NCBI RefSeq assembly: GCF_029891735.1
Contig: NZ_JANQDH010000090.1
Location: 62,001-126,000 of the forward strand
DNA length: 64,000 nucleotides
Reading direction: 5' to 3'
From: Chrysosporum bergii ANA360D
Lineage (GTDB): Bacteria; Cyanobacteriota; Cyanobacteriia; Cyanobacteriales; Nostocaceae
This document shows positions 27,399-37,327 of the stretch, piece by piece (position 1 is the first letter of the stretch; each line of letters starts with the position of its first letter). The notes under the pieces were generated by a model that did no database searches, had not been told where the DNA came from, and saw nothing but the letters and a program-made list of their open reading frames with translations. A program made the position numbers and the translations under genes.

Positions 27399-28961
27399 TC
27401 AAATAACAAAAGAAGCCATTTCGTAATTATGCCATTGCCCTTGATACCATTCGGCCACTAAGGGACGGAGAATAAATTGAGGATGGGCATGGTCTGTAAC
27501 ATCAATGCGTAAACTAGAATAAGGTCGTTTCTTTTGAGAACCCTGACCATGACGACCAACAAACAAATGTGATCGCGCCACTAATTGACTTTTATCTCCC
27601 ACAGTTTCCATTAAATCTGCTCCCTCGGTTCTTTGGCGACGTAGACTATACCCACTACCGCCACAAATTACCCAGTGAATATGAGAGTCGGCGTGTCCTG
27701 TATCCACAGTTTGCAGGTGTTCTAAGCAGTGGGCGTGACCATTTAAAACTAAATCTACCACAGGCCGTCCGCGGGTCAAATCACCTACAGATACCTTCAC
27801 TGCATCTAGTACACGACGGAGACGATGACGGACTGCTAAAGTTTGTGCTTGTTGCCATTTTGTCGCCTCAGTCACATAAGGCGGATGGTGAAAGTAAATC
27901 ACCCTACCTCGCACATCTGCGGTATTCCAGGATTTAATAAGTCTTTGTTTTAACCATTCCAACTGTTCAACATCAGTTACAGTTTTTTCCACTGGGTTTA
28001 ACTGCTTGTCGATATCCACAATCAATTCTTCAATTTGTGATATCTGATTTTGTAAATCATCTAGTTTTTCTGCTTCACTGGGGTTGTCAGGATTTAGCCC
28101 GGCTGAGGTTTCCATAATTTCCTGCTTTTCCTCCTCAAAATGTTGACGGCGTTTTTGCAAAACTTGACGCTGTTCCCTACCGTCCCTTGTTTTCGGTAAT
28201 GGTGGGGGTTGATTAAATGTATTGGAGTCCAAAGCAAAAAAGTCAATTCCTTTATAACAAAAAGTGTAATAGCGATTAGGTAAGCGGGTAAAGCGCCCTG
28301 GCTGGTACAAAAGACAGCGCCCTGTATCTGTATGAGCAGTGTAATAAGTATCTAAATGTTGGGCTAAATCCCCTGGAATATGAAAGGCTTTGAGATAGTC
28401 TAAAAATGCCTTAGCATAGGCTCTACCCTTACCGGAGCCATGTAAGCCTACATCTAATTCTAGTTGCGATCGCAATAAACGACGTAGGGGTAAAGTGGTT
28501 AAAGAAAGCAAACTTAACACCAATGGTAAGTCATAATAATCATGATTTCCCGGTACTGGCAAAATCGGGAAGTTAAACACCATCTTGTCGTAATTAATCT
28601 GCTCTGGATGTTTTCCACCCACCAGAAACTCCCGGTAAGGTTGAATAAAGTTTTTTTGGTAATACTCACTCGAACCCACCAAATAAATTACATCACCCGT
28701 GTGTAACATAAAACTACATTCCGTCTGATGGGGTAGCATTTGTTCTGCAACCTGTCGCTGGGGATTATATCCCCAATGGCTACCAGTACCACTATCACCC
28801 ACAACCAAAAAAGAAAACTTGCCATCATCAGGGTGATCATCCGCCATAACCAGCCGAGTTTGGTCAATACCCCGGTTTAAAATCAACGGGTCTTGCCATT
28901 TTACCCTTTGCTGCATTTTGCTAATTTTTTTAGCGATCGCTGGATCAGAAACGAGTTTCAA
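27399..28961 (-). CDS. calcineurin-like metallophosphoesterase
   Basis: 520 residues. Metallophosphoesterase motifs appear in order: GDSGTG (D-x-G substitute region), LHTGDVIYLVG (GDxx), PVPGNHDYYD (GNHD), YFHHPPYV and LNGHAHCLEHLQ (GHxH). A charged coiled insert at about 255-335 separates the halves. The start is taken as TTG 28961 because GGGAG sits about 10 bases upstream; an ATG at 28916 would drop 15 residues and lacks a ribosome site. The substrate is unknown. There is no signal peptide. Confidence 0.85.
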   Translation of the reverse strand: MKLVSDPAIAKKISKMQQRVKWQDPLILNRGIDQTRLVMADDHPDDGKFSFLVVGDSGTGSHWGYNPQRQVAEQMLPHQTECSFMLHTGDVIYLVGSSEYYQKNFIQPYREFLVGGKHPEQINYDKMVFNFPILPVPGNHDYYDLPLVLSLLSLTTLPLRRLLRSQLELDVGLHGSGKGRAYAKAFLDYLKAFHIPGDLAQHLDTYYTAHTDTGRCLLYQPGRFTRLPNRYYTFCYKGIDFFALDSNTFNQPPPLPKTRDGREQRQVLQKRRQHFEEEKQEIMETSAGLNPDNPSEAEKLDDLQNQISQIEELIVDIDKQLNPVEKTVTDVEQLEWLKQRLIKSWNTADVRGRVIYFHHPPYVTEATKWQQAQTLAVRHRLRRVLDAVKVSVGDLTRGRPVVDLVLNGHAHCLEHLQTVDTGHADSHIHWVICGGSGYSLRRQRTEGADLMETVGDKSQLVARSHLFVGRHGQGSQKKRPYSSLRIDVTDHAHPQFILRPLVAEWYQGQWHNYEMASFVI

Positions 28962-28986
28962 TATTACTTACTCCCTTGACAGTCAC

Positions 28987-29949
28987 CTATAATTGCTTCG
29001 TTTCCACAGTTAAATTAGGAAGTCCCTCTAGTTTTTCCGTAGGACTAAGAGCCTGATCAAAAGGTACAAAAACTTTCAACCCTGCTGGGACACAATAAAC
29101 CTCAATGGGAGTTTTGCCGATCATTTCACCATCTAAAACCACTTTTTGGGGTGGTTCAGCCTTTATTTTAAACTGATTTGCTCGCAGATAGCCAATATCG
29201 TCTCGTTCCACTGCGCTACTCATGGAAGCTGTTTGTAATAAATGAATTGTAGCGGCGATCGCTCCAGCCTTGCTATTTGGAGCCACAATAGTTAAGTCTA
29301 GTAGTCCATCATCATAAATAATCCCGGCTGGACCTTGAGCCAAAACCGAACTAGGAGGGGCTGCATTAGCCACGGTTATTGCTGAAGCTTTGGTTTTAAT
29401 AATCTTATCTTCAGTTTCTATTTCCACCTGAAAACTCTGTAAATTGCCTAGTTGTTGTACCCCTGCTAAAATATAAGCCATCATTCCCAGGCGTTTTTTC
29501 GCCTCCCGGTCTGCCATTTCTACAGTTTCGGCTTCAAAACCGATACCTGCTAGTAGTACCATAGGCTTACCATTACAATAAGCTGCATCCACATATCGAG
29601 TTTCTCCCTGCACAATTGTCATACAAGCAGCATCAATTGTGTTAGGTATTCTCAAAGCAGCAGCAAAGGCGTTGGCTGTTCCTCGGGCAATGATCCCAAA
29701 GGGGATACCCGTACCTATTATCGCACTGGCCGCCGCAGACAAAGTTCCATCTCCTCCGCAAGCAATAATCGCTTCTACACCCCGTTTTACAGCTGCTTGA
29801 GCCAGTTGATCAGCGTCAACTTCTGCGCTGGTCAGATAAATATCCAAGTCAATTTCCGGCTCTAATAATGACCTAATCATTTCCAATTCTAATTCCGGGT
29901 TACCCTGACCCGCAACTGGATTAAAGATTAGGCAAGCGGAACGGTTCAT
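28987..29949 (-). CDS. YegS/DgkB-type lipid kinase
   Basis: A 320-residue diacylglycerol-kinase catalytic-domain protein: LIFNPVAGQGNPELELEM near the N-terminus, the nucleotide-binding IIACGGDGTLSAAASAI, and GIIARGTANAFAAALRIP. The C-terminal half (AQGPAGIIYDDGLLDLTIVA) and VVLDGEMIGKTPIEVYCVPA fit YegS-like kinases. It phosphorylates a lipid or polyprenol-type alcohol; the substrate is not clear. It is 25 bases upstream of the metallophosphoesterase gene on the same strand, so a two-gene operon is likely. Confidence 0.88.
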   Translation of the reverse strand: MNRSACLIFNPVAGQGNPELELEMIRSLLEPEIDLDIYLTSAEVDADQLAQAAVKRGVEAIIACGGDGTLSAAASAIIGTGIPFGIIARGTANAFAAALRIPNTIDAACMTIVQGETRYVDAAYCNGKPMVLLAGIGFEAETVEMADREAKKRLGMMAYILAGVQQLGNLQSFQVEIETEDKIIKTKASAITVANAAPPSSVLAQGPAGIIYDDGLLDLTIVAPNSKAGAIAATIHLLQTASMSSAVERDDIGYLRANQFKIKAEPPQKVVLDGEMIGKTPIEVYCVPAGLKVFVPFDQALSPTEKLEGLPNLTVETKQL

Positions 29950-30252
29950 AAAGTCAAAAAGTTAAATTTTAGTCAATAACATATCAATTTATTCATAACA
30001 TAACTGTAAAAATATCGGTTCTATCTGGTGGCTAGTTTGCCTTTTTTCTGGCTTATTTGTTGACTCGGCATTTGTGTATTTTATGCTTACTTTTATCTGT
30101 ATTAACTGTTTTCCTATGCAAAAGAAATGTAAATAAATGTTAAAAAAGCGAAATAAAGTTTACCTAAATTAGAAAATAGCGATCCGGAGGCTCACCCACT
30201 GGGGTAGTCTAGATGAAAATAAGTTGCTCGCCTGGTTTGACCTAATTGTTCT
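29950..30252. other. divergent promoter region, lipid kinase / hemC
   Basis: 303 AT-rich bases between divergent genes. It must hold promoters in both directions, but I cannot single out convincing boxes. No ORF, repeat or hairpin of note. Confidence 0.5.
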
Positions 30253-31236
30253 ATGACTTCAGTTATTTCTAGTCCTGCTCGCACCATCCGCATCGGTTCT
30301 CGTAAAAGTCAACTTGCCCTGGTTCAAACTTACTGGGTACGAGAACAACTCCAGACACGCTTTCCTCAGATTAATTTTGAAGTCCATACCATGTCTACCC
30401 AAGGCGACAAAATCCTGGATGTAGCACTAGCCAAAATTGGGGATAAAGGACTATTTACTAAAGAATTAGAATTGGGAATGCTCAATCATGACATTGACTT
30501 TGCTGTTCACTCTTTGAAGGATTTACCAACCAATTTACCACCAGGGTTAACTCTGGCAGTGATTACAGAACGGGAAAACCCAGCAGATGCCCTGGTAGTA
30601 CATGAAAAATATAAAGACCAGCAAATTGAAACCCTGCCAGCAGGTGCGGTAATTGGCACATCTTCCCTGAGAAGATTAGCACAGTTAAGGCACAAATTTC
30701 CTCACTTTACATTTAAAGATGTACGTGGAAACTTAAATACACGCCTAGCCAAACTGGATGCAGGGGAATATGATGCTTTAATTTTAGCAGCAGCCGGACT
30801 ACAACGGCTGGGCATGGGGGACCGCATTCATCAAATTATCCCTCCAGAAATTTCCCTGCACGCGGTGGGACAAGGAGCTTTAGGCATAGAATGTCGTGCT
30901 GATGACGAGGAAATGATCACCATGCTCAAAGCCATTGAACACAGCGAAACCCGCGATCGCTGTTTAGCAGAAAGAGCATTTTTGAGGGTTCTGGAAGGTG
31001 GTTGTCAAGTACCGATAGGGGTAAATACAGAGATTAATGGTGATACTTTAACGCTGACTGGCATAGTTGCCAGCGTGGATGGTCAAAAGCTGGTGAAAGA
31101 TTCTGTGACTGGTGCGGCTGAAGATGCGGAGAAATTAGGCGCAGACCTAGCACAATTGCTCAGAGAACAAGGGGCAAATGAAATTTTAGCGGAAATATTT
31201 ACTGAAATTCAACGGGTTTCCTCATCTATTGGGTAG
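30253..31236 (+). CDS. hemC: porphobilinogen deaminase (hydroxymethylbilane synthase)
   Basis: A 327-residue enzyme that polymerises four porphobilinogens into hydroxymethylbilane, on the shared path to haem, chlorophyll and phycobilins. [18 protein letters not shown] at the N-terminus, the catalytic Asp region ([17 protein letters not shown]), [13 protein letters not shown] and the dipyrromethane-attachment cysteine C251 (EGGCQVPIG) are all present. It is monocistronic by spacing (110 bases to glgA). Heptamer-like repeats (AGTAAGC) follow its stop. Confidence 0.97.
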   Translation: MTSVISSPARTIRIGSRKSQLALVQTYWVREQLQTRFPQINFEVHTMSTQGDKILDVALAKIGDKGLFTKELELGMLNHDIDFAVHSLKDLPTNLPPGLTLAVITERENPADALVVHEKYKDQQIETLPAGAVIGTSSLRRLAQLRHKFPHFTFKDVRGNLNTRLAKLDAGEYDALILAAAGLQRLGMGDRIHQIIPPEISLHAVGQGALGIECRADDEEMITMLKAIEHSETRDRCLAERAFLRVLEGGCQVPIGVNTEINGDTLTLTGIVASVDGQKLVKDSVTGAAEDAEKLGADLAQLLREQGANEILAEIFTEIQRVSSSIG

Positions 31237-31345
31237 GCAGATGTGATTAGATAAGTAAGCAGTAAGCAGTGAAAAATTAATTATTTACTGTTTGTCAATT
31301 ACAAACTGAAAACAAATCAGCGGAACCAGGGAAATAAAAACTACC

Positions 31346-32749
31346 ATGCGGATTCTATTCGTAGCAGCAGAGGCCGCTCCCGTGGCGAAAGTGGGAGGAA
31401 TGGGGGATGTTGTGGGAGCATTACCCAAAATATTGAGAAAAATGGGGCATGATGTCCGCATATTCTTACCTTATTACGGCTTCTTACCAGATAAAATGCA
31501 GGTTCCAGAAGCACCTATTTGGAAAGGATATGCCATGTTCCAGGACTTTGACGTTTACGAAACCGTTTTACCTGGTACTGATGTTCCTTTGTACTTATTT
31601 GGACATTCTGCCTTTTTACCCCGCAAGATTTATGGCGGTGATGATGAAGATTGGCGGTTCACTTTTTTTGCCAACGGAGCAGCTGAATTTTGCTGGAACT
31701 ATTGGAAGCCCGAAATTATACATTGTCATGATTGGCACACAGGAATGATTCCGGTGTGGATGCACCAAGACCCGGATATCACCACTGTTTTTACCATTCA
31801 TAACCTGGCCTATCAAGGCCCGTGGAAATGGTACTTAGAAAAAATCACTTGGTGTCCTTGGTATATGCAAGGACATAACACCATGGCAGCTGCGGTACAA
31901 TATGCCGACCGGGTAAATACGGTTTCTCCCACCTATGCCGAACAAATTAAAACCCCAGCCTACGGTGAAAGCATCGAAGGTTTACTGTCTTTCATCAGTG
32001 GTAAGTTATCGGGGATTATCAATGGGATAGATATTGATGTTTACGACCCGGCGACAGATAAAGCTATTAGCCAAAGCTTTACCATTGACACTCTGGATAA
32101 ACGTAAGGCCAACAAAATTGCGCTGCAAGAAGAAGTGGGTTTAGAAGTTAACAGCCAAGCCTTTTTAATTGGTATGGTGACACGCTTAGTAGAGCAAAAA
32201 GGTATTGATTTAGTCTTGCAGATCCTTGACCGCTTCATGGCATACACAGATGCTCAATTTGTGCTATTGGGAACAGGCGATCGCTACTACGAAACCCAAA
32301 TGTGGCAGTTAGCATCCCGTTATCCCGGACGTATGGCAACTTATCTGCTGTATAACGATGCCTTATCTCGGCGGATTTATGCTGGCGCTGATAGCTTCCT
32401 GATGCCTAGCCGATTTGAACCCTGCGGTATCAGTCAAATGATGGCTTTGCGTTATGGTTGTCCCCCCATTGTCCGCCGTACAGGTGGATTAGTGGACACG
32501 GTATTACACCACGACCCCATGAACGCCGCAGGGACTGGTTATTGCTTTGACCGCTATGAACCACTAGACCTATTTACCTGTATGATTCGAGCTTGGGAAG
32601 GTTTCCGTTTCCAACCTCAATGGCAGGAATTACAAAAACGTGGTATGAGCCAGAATTTCAGTTGGTATGAGTCAGCCAAGCAGTATGTAAGGTTATATCA
32701 ATCTATTTTCGGTTTACCAGGTGAAGAAGAACAGCTACTCAAGGAGTAA
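31346..32749 (+). CDS. glgA: glycogen synthase (ADP-glucose type, GT5)
   Basis: A 467-residue GT5 glycosyltransferase that extends glycogen from ADP-glucose. The N-terminal ADP-glucose motif is [14 protein letters not shown] (K15-x-G-G), with the C-terminal GT-B domain containing [30 protein letters not shown] and [10 protein letters not shown]. Cyanobacteria usually have two glgA genes; this may be either isoform. No other glg gene is adjacent. Confidence 0.95.
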   Translation: MRILFVAAEAAPVAKVGGMGDVVGALPKILRKMGHDVRIFLPYYGFLPDKMQVPEAPIWKGYAMFQDFDVYETVLPGTDVPLYLFGHSAFLPRKIYGGDDEDWRFTFFANGAAEFCWNYWKPEIIHCHDWHTGMIPVWMHQDPDITTVFTIHNLAYQGPWKWYLEKITWCPWYMQGHNTMAAAVQYADRVNTVSPTYAEQIKTPAYGESIEGLLSFISGKLSGIINGIDIDVYDPATDKAISQSFTIDTLDKRKANKIALQEEVGLEVNSQAFLIGMVTRLVEQKGIDLVLQILDRFMAYTDAQFVLLGTGDRYYETQMWQLASRYPGRMATYLLYNDALSRRIYAGADSFLMPSRFEPCGISQMMALRYGCPPIVRRTGGLVDTVLHHDPMNAAGTGYCFDRYEPLDLFTCMIRAWEGFRFQPQWQELQKRGMSQNFSWYESAKQYVRLYQSIFGLPGEEEQLLKE

Positions 32750-33120
32750 TAAGCAACCCAAATTCTCAATCAGCCCCAAGTTCATGACCAAAAGAATGGG
32801 ATGGGAAGCTTGTACTTCTAAAACTGCTTTTTTTATGTGTTATGTATACAAGTGGTCTGCATGGGACATGGGTAGGACTTTAAACGGATGGGGAGCGAGT
32901 GTCAGACTGCTTTGGTAGCAAGTTGCGGTGAAGCGTCAAGAATCACCGACCTAGAAGGTCGGTGAGTATGTCGCACGGGAGCTAAAAAGTAGAGCAGCTT
33001 ACATTTACTTTCGGGTGAGTCTGTGGAATAGGTCAGAAAACCGTAATATAAACTTTTGTTACTAGCTAAAAATAAATCATAACTGTAATTTAAAATACAA
33101 TAAAATCAAGTATCCTGATC
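32750..33120. mobile_element. IS200/IS605-type right-end remnant
   Basis: A 371-base gap with no gene. TCACCGACC (32943-32951) and GGTCGGTGA (32957-32965) form a perfect 9-bp stem with loop TAGAA, followed by GTATGTC. The preceding segment GTGAAGCGTCAAGAA and the hairpin plus GTATGTC tail match what I know of the right ends of cyanobacterial IS605/IS1341-type elements, where the tail also forms part of the TnpB guide (omega) RNA. No tnpB gene remains, so it is a solo end or decayed copy. Confidence 0.5.
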
Positions 33121-33810
33121 ATGGAGTGCATTATGGATTACATGGCTTACTCGCATATATATATGGCCAATGAAGAAGCGAATGAAAACACTGAATACAA
33201 TTTTCCTGACTTTCAATTTGAGTGGAAAAAACTTTTCCAAACCAGGACGCTAATTACATCGACAGCAGACCATCAGCCCAGGTTGCAATTCCACTGGATA
33301 AGTTTTCTCAAATCTTCTGCTTGGTTAGCCTTGGCTGGTATTACTGTACTGTTTGCTACAATTACCCACGCTCAGACAGCTTCGATATCAACATCAACAT
33401 CATACGTGAGAACTAACGGTAGTTGTTTACGTATCCGTGAAGATGCTAACCTCCAATCGCCCATTGTGGGATGTATTCCTAATGGTACGAAAATAACAAC
33501 TACAGAAATTATCAATGGTTTTGCTCGTCTGTCTCCCAAGAGATTTGTTTTTGCTAAGTGGATTGATGGTAAACCGAAGATGTCTAATGTCAGCAATGTT
33601 ACTAGTCCTGGTACTGCCGGGTTAGTTAATTTGAGCTTAGGTTCCCGCGGTTCGGAAGTCAAGGAAATTCAAAAAGCATTAGGTGTGCAACCCACTGGGT
33701 ATTATGGACGCACCACTTATCGCCTAGTGCGAGAATTTCAGTCGCGGAATAATTTAGCTGTTGATGGCATTGTCGGACCCCAAACCCGCAGTGCTATATT
33801 TAGAACTTAA
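33121..33810 (+). CDS. secreted/anchored protein with SH3-like and peptidoglycan-binding domains
   Basis: 229 residues. After a cytoplasmic N-terminal stretch there is a membrane or signal segment at about 60-82 (SSAWLALAGITVLFATITHA). Then an SH3-type bacterial domain (SYVRTNGSCLRIREDANLQS, about 97-150) and a PG_binding_1 domain (GSRGSEVKEIQKALGVQPTG, then LAVDGIVGPQTRSAIF, about 175-228). The second ATG at 33133 (MDYMAYSHIYMANEEA) resembles the start used by Nostocales homologues and is an equally good start. The role is likely cell-wall binding; no catalytic domain is present. Confidence 0.8.
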   Translation: MECIMDYMAYSHIYMANEEANENTEYNFPDFQFEWKKLFQTRTLITSTADHQPRLQFHWISFLKSSAWLALAGITVLFATITHAQTASISTSTSYVRTNGSCLRIREDANLQSPIVGCIPNGTKITTTEIINGFARLSPKRFVFAKWIDGKPKMSNVSNVTSPGTAGLVNLSLGSRGSEVKEIQKALGVQPTGYYGRTTYRLVREFQSRNNLAVDGIVGPQTRSAIFRT

Positions 33811-33811
33811 T

Positions 33812-34936
33812 CTAAGGGAGTTGAAAATAATTTTCCACAATTTCTAAGATGCGCTCGGCTGCATGACCATCACCATAAGGATTAATGGCATTTGCCATGG
33901 CTGCATAAACCTTGGAGTTACTAAGTAACTCCTCGGCAGCTTGAACAATGTTCTCAGTGGTAGTTCCCACCAGTTTGGCAGTACCAGCAGTTATAGCCTC
34001 TGGCCTTTCTGTGGTATCTCTGAGAACTAACACTGGTTTTCCCAGACTAGGGGCTTCTTCTTGCAAACCACCAGAATCAGTTAATAAAAAATGCGATCGC
34101 CCAATCACTGCCACCAATTGAGCATAGTCTAGCGGTTCTGTCAAGAAAATTCGGGGATGATTGCCTAAAACTGCTTGTAATGGTTCCCGCACTGTGGGGT
34201 TACGGTGCAAAGGTAACAGTAGGGCTGTATCTGGGAATTTGTCTAATATTTGTAGAAATCCTTGGGCGATGGCTTGCAATGGTTCTCCCCAATTTTCCCG
34301 TCGGTGGACTGTTGCCAACAATATGCGATGTGAGTTCCAGTTTAAACCCGGTATATTACAAATCGGTTGACTTGCAGCTACATTTAATAGTGCATCAATT
34401 ACTGTGTTACCTGTGATGTGAATTTCCCCCAAAACCCCGGAACGTTGTAAGTTTTCAGCCGCCCACACAGTGGGGGCAAAATGTAACTGAGTGAGTTGAG
34501 AAATTAGCCGTCGATTTGCTTCTTCTGGATATGGATTAAATAAATCATCAGTTCTTAACCCAGCTTCCACATGACCAACGGGGATTTTTTGATAAAAAGC
34601 CGCCAAAGCTGCGGCAAAAGCCGTGGTAGTATCTCCCTGAACTATGACCAAATCCGGTTTACTTTTTTGAAATAATGCTTCTAGTCCCTGTAAGCTGCGG
34701 CAAGTAATATCATTTAAACTTTGCTGAGGCTGCATAATTTGTAGATCATAATCAGCTTTGAGATGGAATAACTGCATGACTTGCTCAACCATCTCCCGAT
34801 GCTGTCCAGTTAAAATTACTTGCGACTCAAATTTTGCCGACTGCTGAAATACTTGAACTACCGGGGCTAGTTTAATTGCTTCCGGTCGCGTACCCAAAAT
34901 AATGCTAATTTTTTTTCTAGTCATTTTTTGATACAT
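33812..34936 (-). CDS. wecB: UDP-N-acetylglucosamine 2-epimerase (non-hydrolysing)
   Basis: A 374-residue epimerase making UDP-ManNAc from UDP-GlcNAc for surface polysaccharides. Landmarks: IILGTRPEAIKLAPVV, TGQHREMVEQVM, VQGDTTTAFAAALAAFY, GHVEAGLRTDDLFNPYPEE, TVHRRENWGEPL, LTDSGGLQEEAPSLGKPVLV and LRDTTERPEA. It can start at 34936 or four codons later at 34924 (MTRKKISIILG); no ribosome site decides. The start codon abuts the MITE-like element at 34937, so its leader and perhaps promoter lie inside or beyond that element. Its 3' end is convergent with the peptidoglycan-binding gene, with 1 base between. Confidence 0.95.
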   Translation of the reverse strand: MYQKMTRKKISIILGTRPEAIKLAPVVQVFQQSAKFESQVILTGQHREMVEQVMQLFHLKADYDLQIMQPQQSLNDITCRSLQGLEALFQKSKPDLVIVQGDTTTAFAAALAAFYQKIPVGHVEAGLRTDDLFNPYPEEANRRLISQLTQLHFAPTVWAAENLQRSGVLGEIHITGNTVIDALLNVAASQPICNIPGLNWNSHRILLATVHRRENWGEPLQAIAQGFLQILDKFPDTALLLPLHRNPTVREPLQAVLGNHPRIFLTEPLDYAQLVAVIGRSHFLLTDSGGLQEEAPSLGKPVLVLRDTTERPEAITAGTAKLVGTTTENIVQAAEELLSNSKVYAAMANAINPYGDGHAAERILEIVENYFQLP

Positions 34937-35042
34937 TATAGCGGTTTTCGCTGGTTAGTGAGGTACATGATTAACAAGCAGGATGCTTGTGTGACAAGAG
35001 GATCATTTACATTTGTATCTCACGTATTTAAGAAATGCTATA
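34937..35042. mobile_element. MITE-like element, copy B
   Basis: 106 bp, about 90% identical to copy A at 27267-27371 with small differences (for example GTGACAAGAGG against GTTACAAGACG). The ends TATAGCGGTTTTC and GAAATGCTATA are inverted repeats, bounded by TA. The inner AAGCAGGATGCTT hairpin is conserved. It is non-coding. Its left edge touches the wecB ATG. Confidence 0.82.
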
Positions 35043-35177
35043 ATATACAATAGGTTTAATTCTGAAAACCGAAGCAAGAAGAATTAGATTCTCCCTGCTT
35101 ACAATAGCAAAAATTAACTATGAAAAAACCCGGATTAACCGGGCAGATGCTCTGTTTGTCGAATTGCCCAGGATTAA

Positions 35178-35552
35178 CTATGACTTGATCTCGCAAGTTA
35201 AAGGACAAGCTGCATATGTAGTAGTCTGGGTTTGTTCAACTTCTCCATGTAACCAGTTCAACCATTTAACCTCGTTTGGGTGTACACCCTTCAAAGTCAA
35301 TACCCCCGCAGCGATAATTACTGCCATGACATTAAACAAGATTAAACCGCCTGATACCAGCAAAACAGCACTGGCAGGCATTACAGATTGTAACACAATT
35401 GACAACAAGCATCCTACAGTGGCCATCAAAAAGACCAATGGAAAACCGACAACCAACAAGCATACTGCCAATGTAAAAGTCCAAATCAAAAAACTTTTAA
35501 CCGTCATTAGGTAGTAGGTCTTTCCTAAATTAGAGGTTTGAGCCGACACCAT
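35178..35552 (-). CDS. small membrane protein of unknown function
   Basis: 124 residues if started at ATG 35552 (MVSAQTSNLGKTYYLMTVKS); an in-frame ATG at 35663 would add 37 residues of less protein-like sequence. Two or three hydrophobic segments (about 18-42, 43-56, 60-80) are followed by a short tail GVHPNEVKWLNWLHGEVEQT. I do not recognise the family. It is flanked by the MITE-like element and by the pilT promoter region, divergent from pilT. Confidence 0.6.
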   Translation of the reverse strand: MVSAQTSNLGKTYYLMTVKSFLIWTFTLAVCLLVVGFPLVFLMATVGCLLSIVLQSVMPASAVLLVSGGLILFNVMAVIIAAGVLTLKGVHPNEVKWLNWLHGEVEQTQTTTYAACPLTCEIKS

Positions 35553-36063
35553 GACTTTCCTCCCCAAAATATACAATAAGGTTGTTATTTCAGTCATATA
35601 TCGTCCCGTCAGGGCGTTGACTGAATTGTTTGATGAGATTTCAGTATATAGAATGTTTTTCATAAAATGAGCATTTTTTTACTAAACTTTACAATTAATT
35701 TTTAATAATTATGGATGTAAGTTGAACTTGACAGTTAATTGGCAAGATGGTTTATGGCATCTATCTTCAGGAATACAGATTAATAGGGCTTTGCCATCAC
35801 AGGGGATTTCTTAGCTTGTAACTCAGTTATGCTTAACATTTCTTATAACAAGTTTCTTCGGTTCTCATATTTCTGAGAAAAGAGTGAAAATTTATTTATC
35901 TTGATCCTGGACAGTAATAATGTTCATTTACCTGAAATATATAGTTATATTTACTGTAGGTATTGAGGGGATGTAAGTGTAATAAATGAATAAACCTGTA
36001 TTGCAACCGTCAATAGGACTCAGATTAGCTTTTCAACTGTTCAATTGGAGATTGTAAATTTAT
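35553..36063. promoter_or_regulatory. divergent promoter region upstream of pilT-like gene
   Basis: About 510 AT-rich bases between the small membrane protein and the pilT-like gene. It must contain the pilT promoter. No clear boxes, hairpins or repeats stand out. Confidence 0.45.
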
Positions 36064-37317
36064 ATGACAGAATCAAGGGCTTCGTCCCATCCCAATCCAA
36101 ATCCTGTTCCCCGCCTGGATGTCCCGCCAGTACCACCACCTCCACCACCGTTAGTCAAGCCACCGGACTCTAAACAAAAGTTGGAGATGTCAGCCCATCA
36201 AAATTCCAGCCAACGTCAGAGTAGTCCCCCACCCATGCCTAGTTCTGCAACTGTTCCTAAAATCACTTTGGAGCAGATTATCAAGGAAGCTTTTGATTCA
36301 GGATATTCTGATATTCATTTGGGAGTGGGTGAAGTCCCCCGTTTCCGCAACCGTGGGGAAATTCAACCCACAGATTATCTAGAAACAGACTCAGAAACCT
36401 TTATGAGTTGGTTGCGGGAGATATTAACAGAGTCAGAAATTCAGCGTTTTCAAGACCATCTGGAATTTGATGGCGCAACTCAGTACGATTTTGCCAGGGT
36501 GCGGATTAATGTTTTTGACTCTCTCAAAGGCTCTGCCATGGTACTGCGGTTAATTCCCCTGAAAATCTTGTCTATGGAGCAGTTGAGATTACCGACAGTT
36601 TTTCGGGAGATTTGCCATCACCACAAAGGATTAATTTTAGTTACTGGGCCAACGGGTTCTGGTAAATCCACCACAATGGCCGCCATGATTGACTATATCA
36701 ATAGAGAGATGGCGAAACACATCATCACTATTGAAGACCCTATTGAGTTTGTCCACCAAAGCCGTAAATCTTTGGTTAAGCAACGGGAAGTAGGAATGCA
36801 CACCCGCAAATTTGATAACGCTTTAAAGGCGGCTTTACGGGAAGATCCAGATTTGATTCTAGTGGGGGAAATGCGTGATAAAGAAACCGTTAATACTGCT
36901 CTGAAAGCCGCTCAAACTGGTCACTTGGTCATGGGAACCCTACATACTAATAGTGCGGTGAAAACCATTGAGCGGATTCTCAATCTTTACTCTGGTGAAG
37001 AACAAGATGCAATGCGGGTGGCAATTTCCGAGTCTTTAGTGGCGGTAATTGCTCAAGGTTTATGCCGCACAAGTGATGGAAAGCGGGCGGCATTCCACGA
37101 TATTTTGATTAATACTGAGGCCATCAAAGAATGGATCAAAGATGGTAAGTATGATGAAATTACTGAGTTGATGAAGCAAGCCAGTTTTGACGGCATGATT
37201 ACCATGAATCAATCCTTGTACAATCTTTACCAAGAAGGTCGCATCACCGAAGAAACGGCTTTAGAAATGTCACCAACTCCTAACGAAATGGCACAATTTC
37301 TCAGGGGACGAGTTTAG
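36064..37317 (+). CDS. pilT: PilT-like type IV pilus retraction ATPase
   Basis: A 417-residue secretion ATPase. Residues 1-65 are a Pro/Ser-rich disordered leader. The N-terminal PAS-like domain (ITLEQIIKEAFDSGYSDIHL) and the RecA-like core follow: Walker A GPTGSGKST at about 195-203, Asp box IITIEDPIEFVH, Walker B-type LREDPDLILVGEMRD, His box GHLVMGTLHTNSAVKTIERI. The PilT-type C-terminal AIRE-like helix is not obvious, so PilT2 or a PilU-like paralogue is possible. It powers pilus retraction for twitching or gliding. It is followed by the KaiB-like gene and lies next to the hmp motility locus. Confidence 0.85.
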   Translation: MTESRASSHPNPNPVPRLDVPPVPPPPPPLVKPPDSKQKLEMSAHQNSSQRQSSPPPMPSSATVPKITLEQIIKEAFDSGYSDIHLGVGEVPRFRNRGEIQPTDYLETDSETFMSWLREILTESEIQRFQDHLEFDGATQYDFARVRINVFDSLKGSAMVLRLIPLKILSMEQLRLPTVFREICHHHKGLILVTGPTGSGKSTTMAAMIDYINREMAKHIITIEDPIEFVHQSRKSLVKQREVGMHTRKFDNALKAALREDPDLILVGEMRDKETVNTALKAAQTGHLVMGTLHTNSAVKTIERILNLYSGEEQDAMRVAISESLVAVIAQGLCRTSDGKRAAFHDILINTEAIKEWIKDGKYDEITELMKQASFDGMITMNQSLYNLYQEGRITEETALEMSPTPNEMAQFLRGRV

Positions 37318-37327
37318 TTAGAATATA

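Noticed and set aside
35164-35514. 116-residue plus-strand ORF
   Set aside because: It is antisense to the small membrane protein gene, whose hydrophobic pattern and start are far more protein-like.
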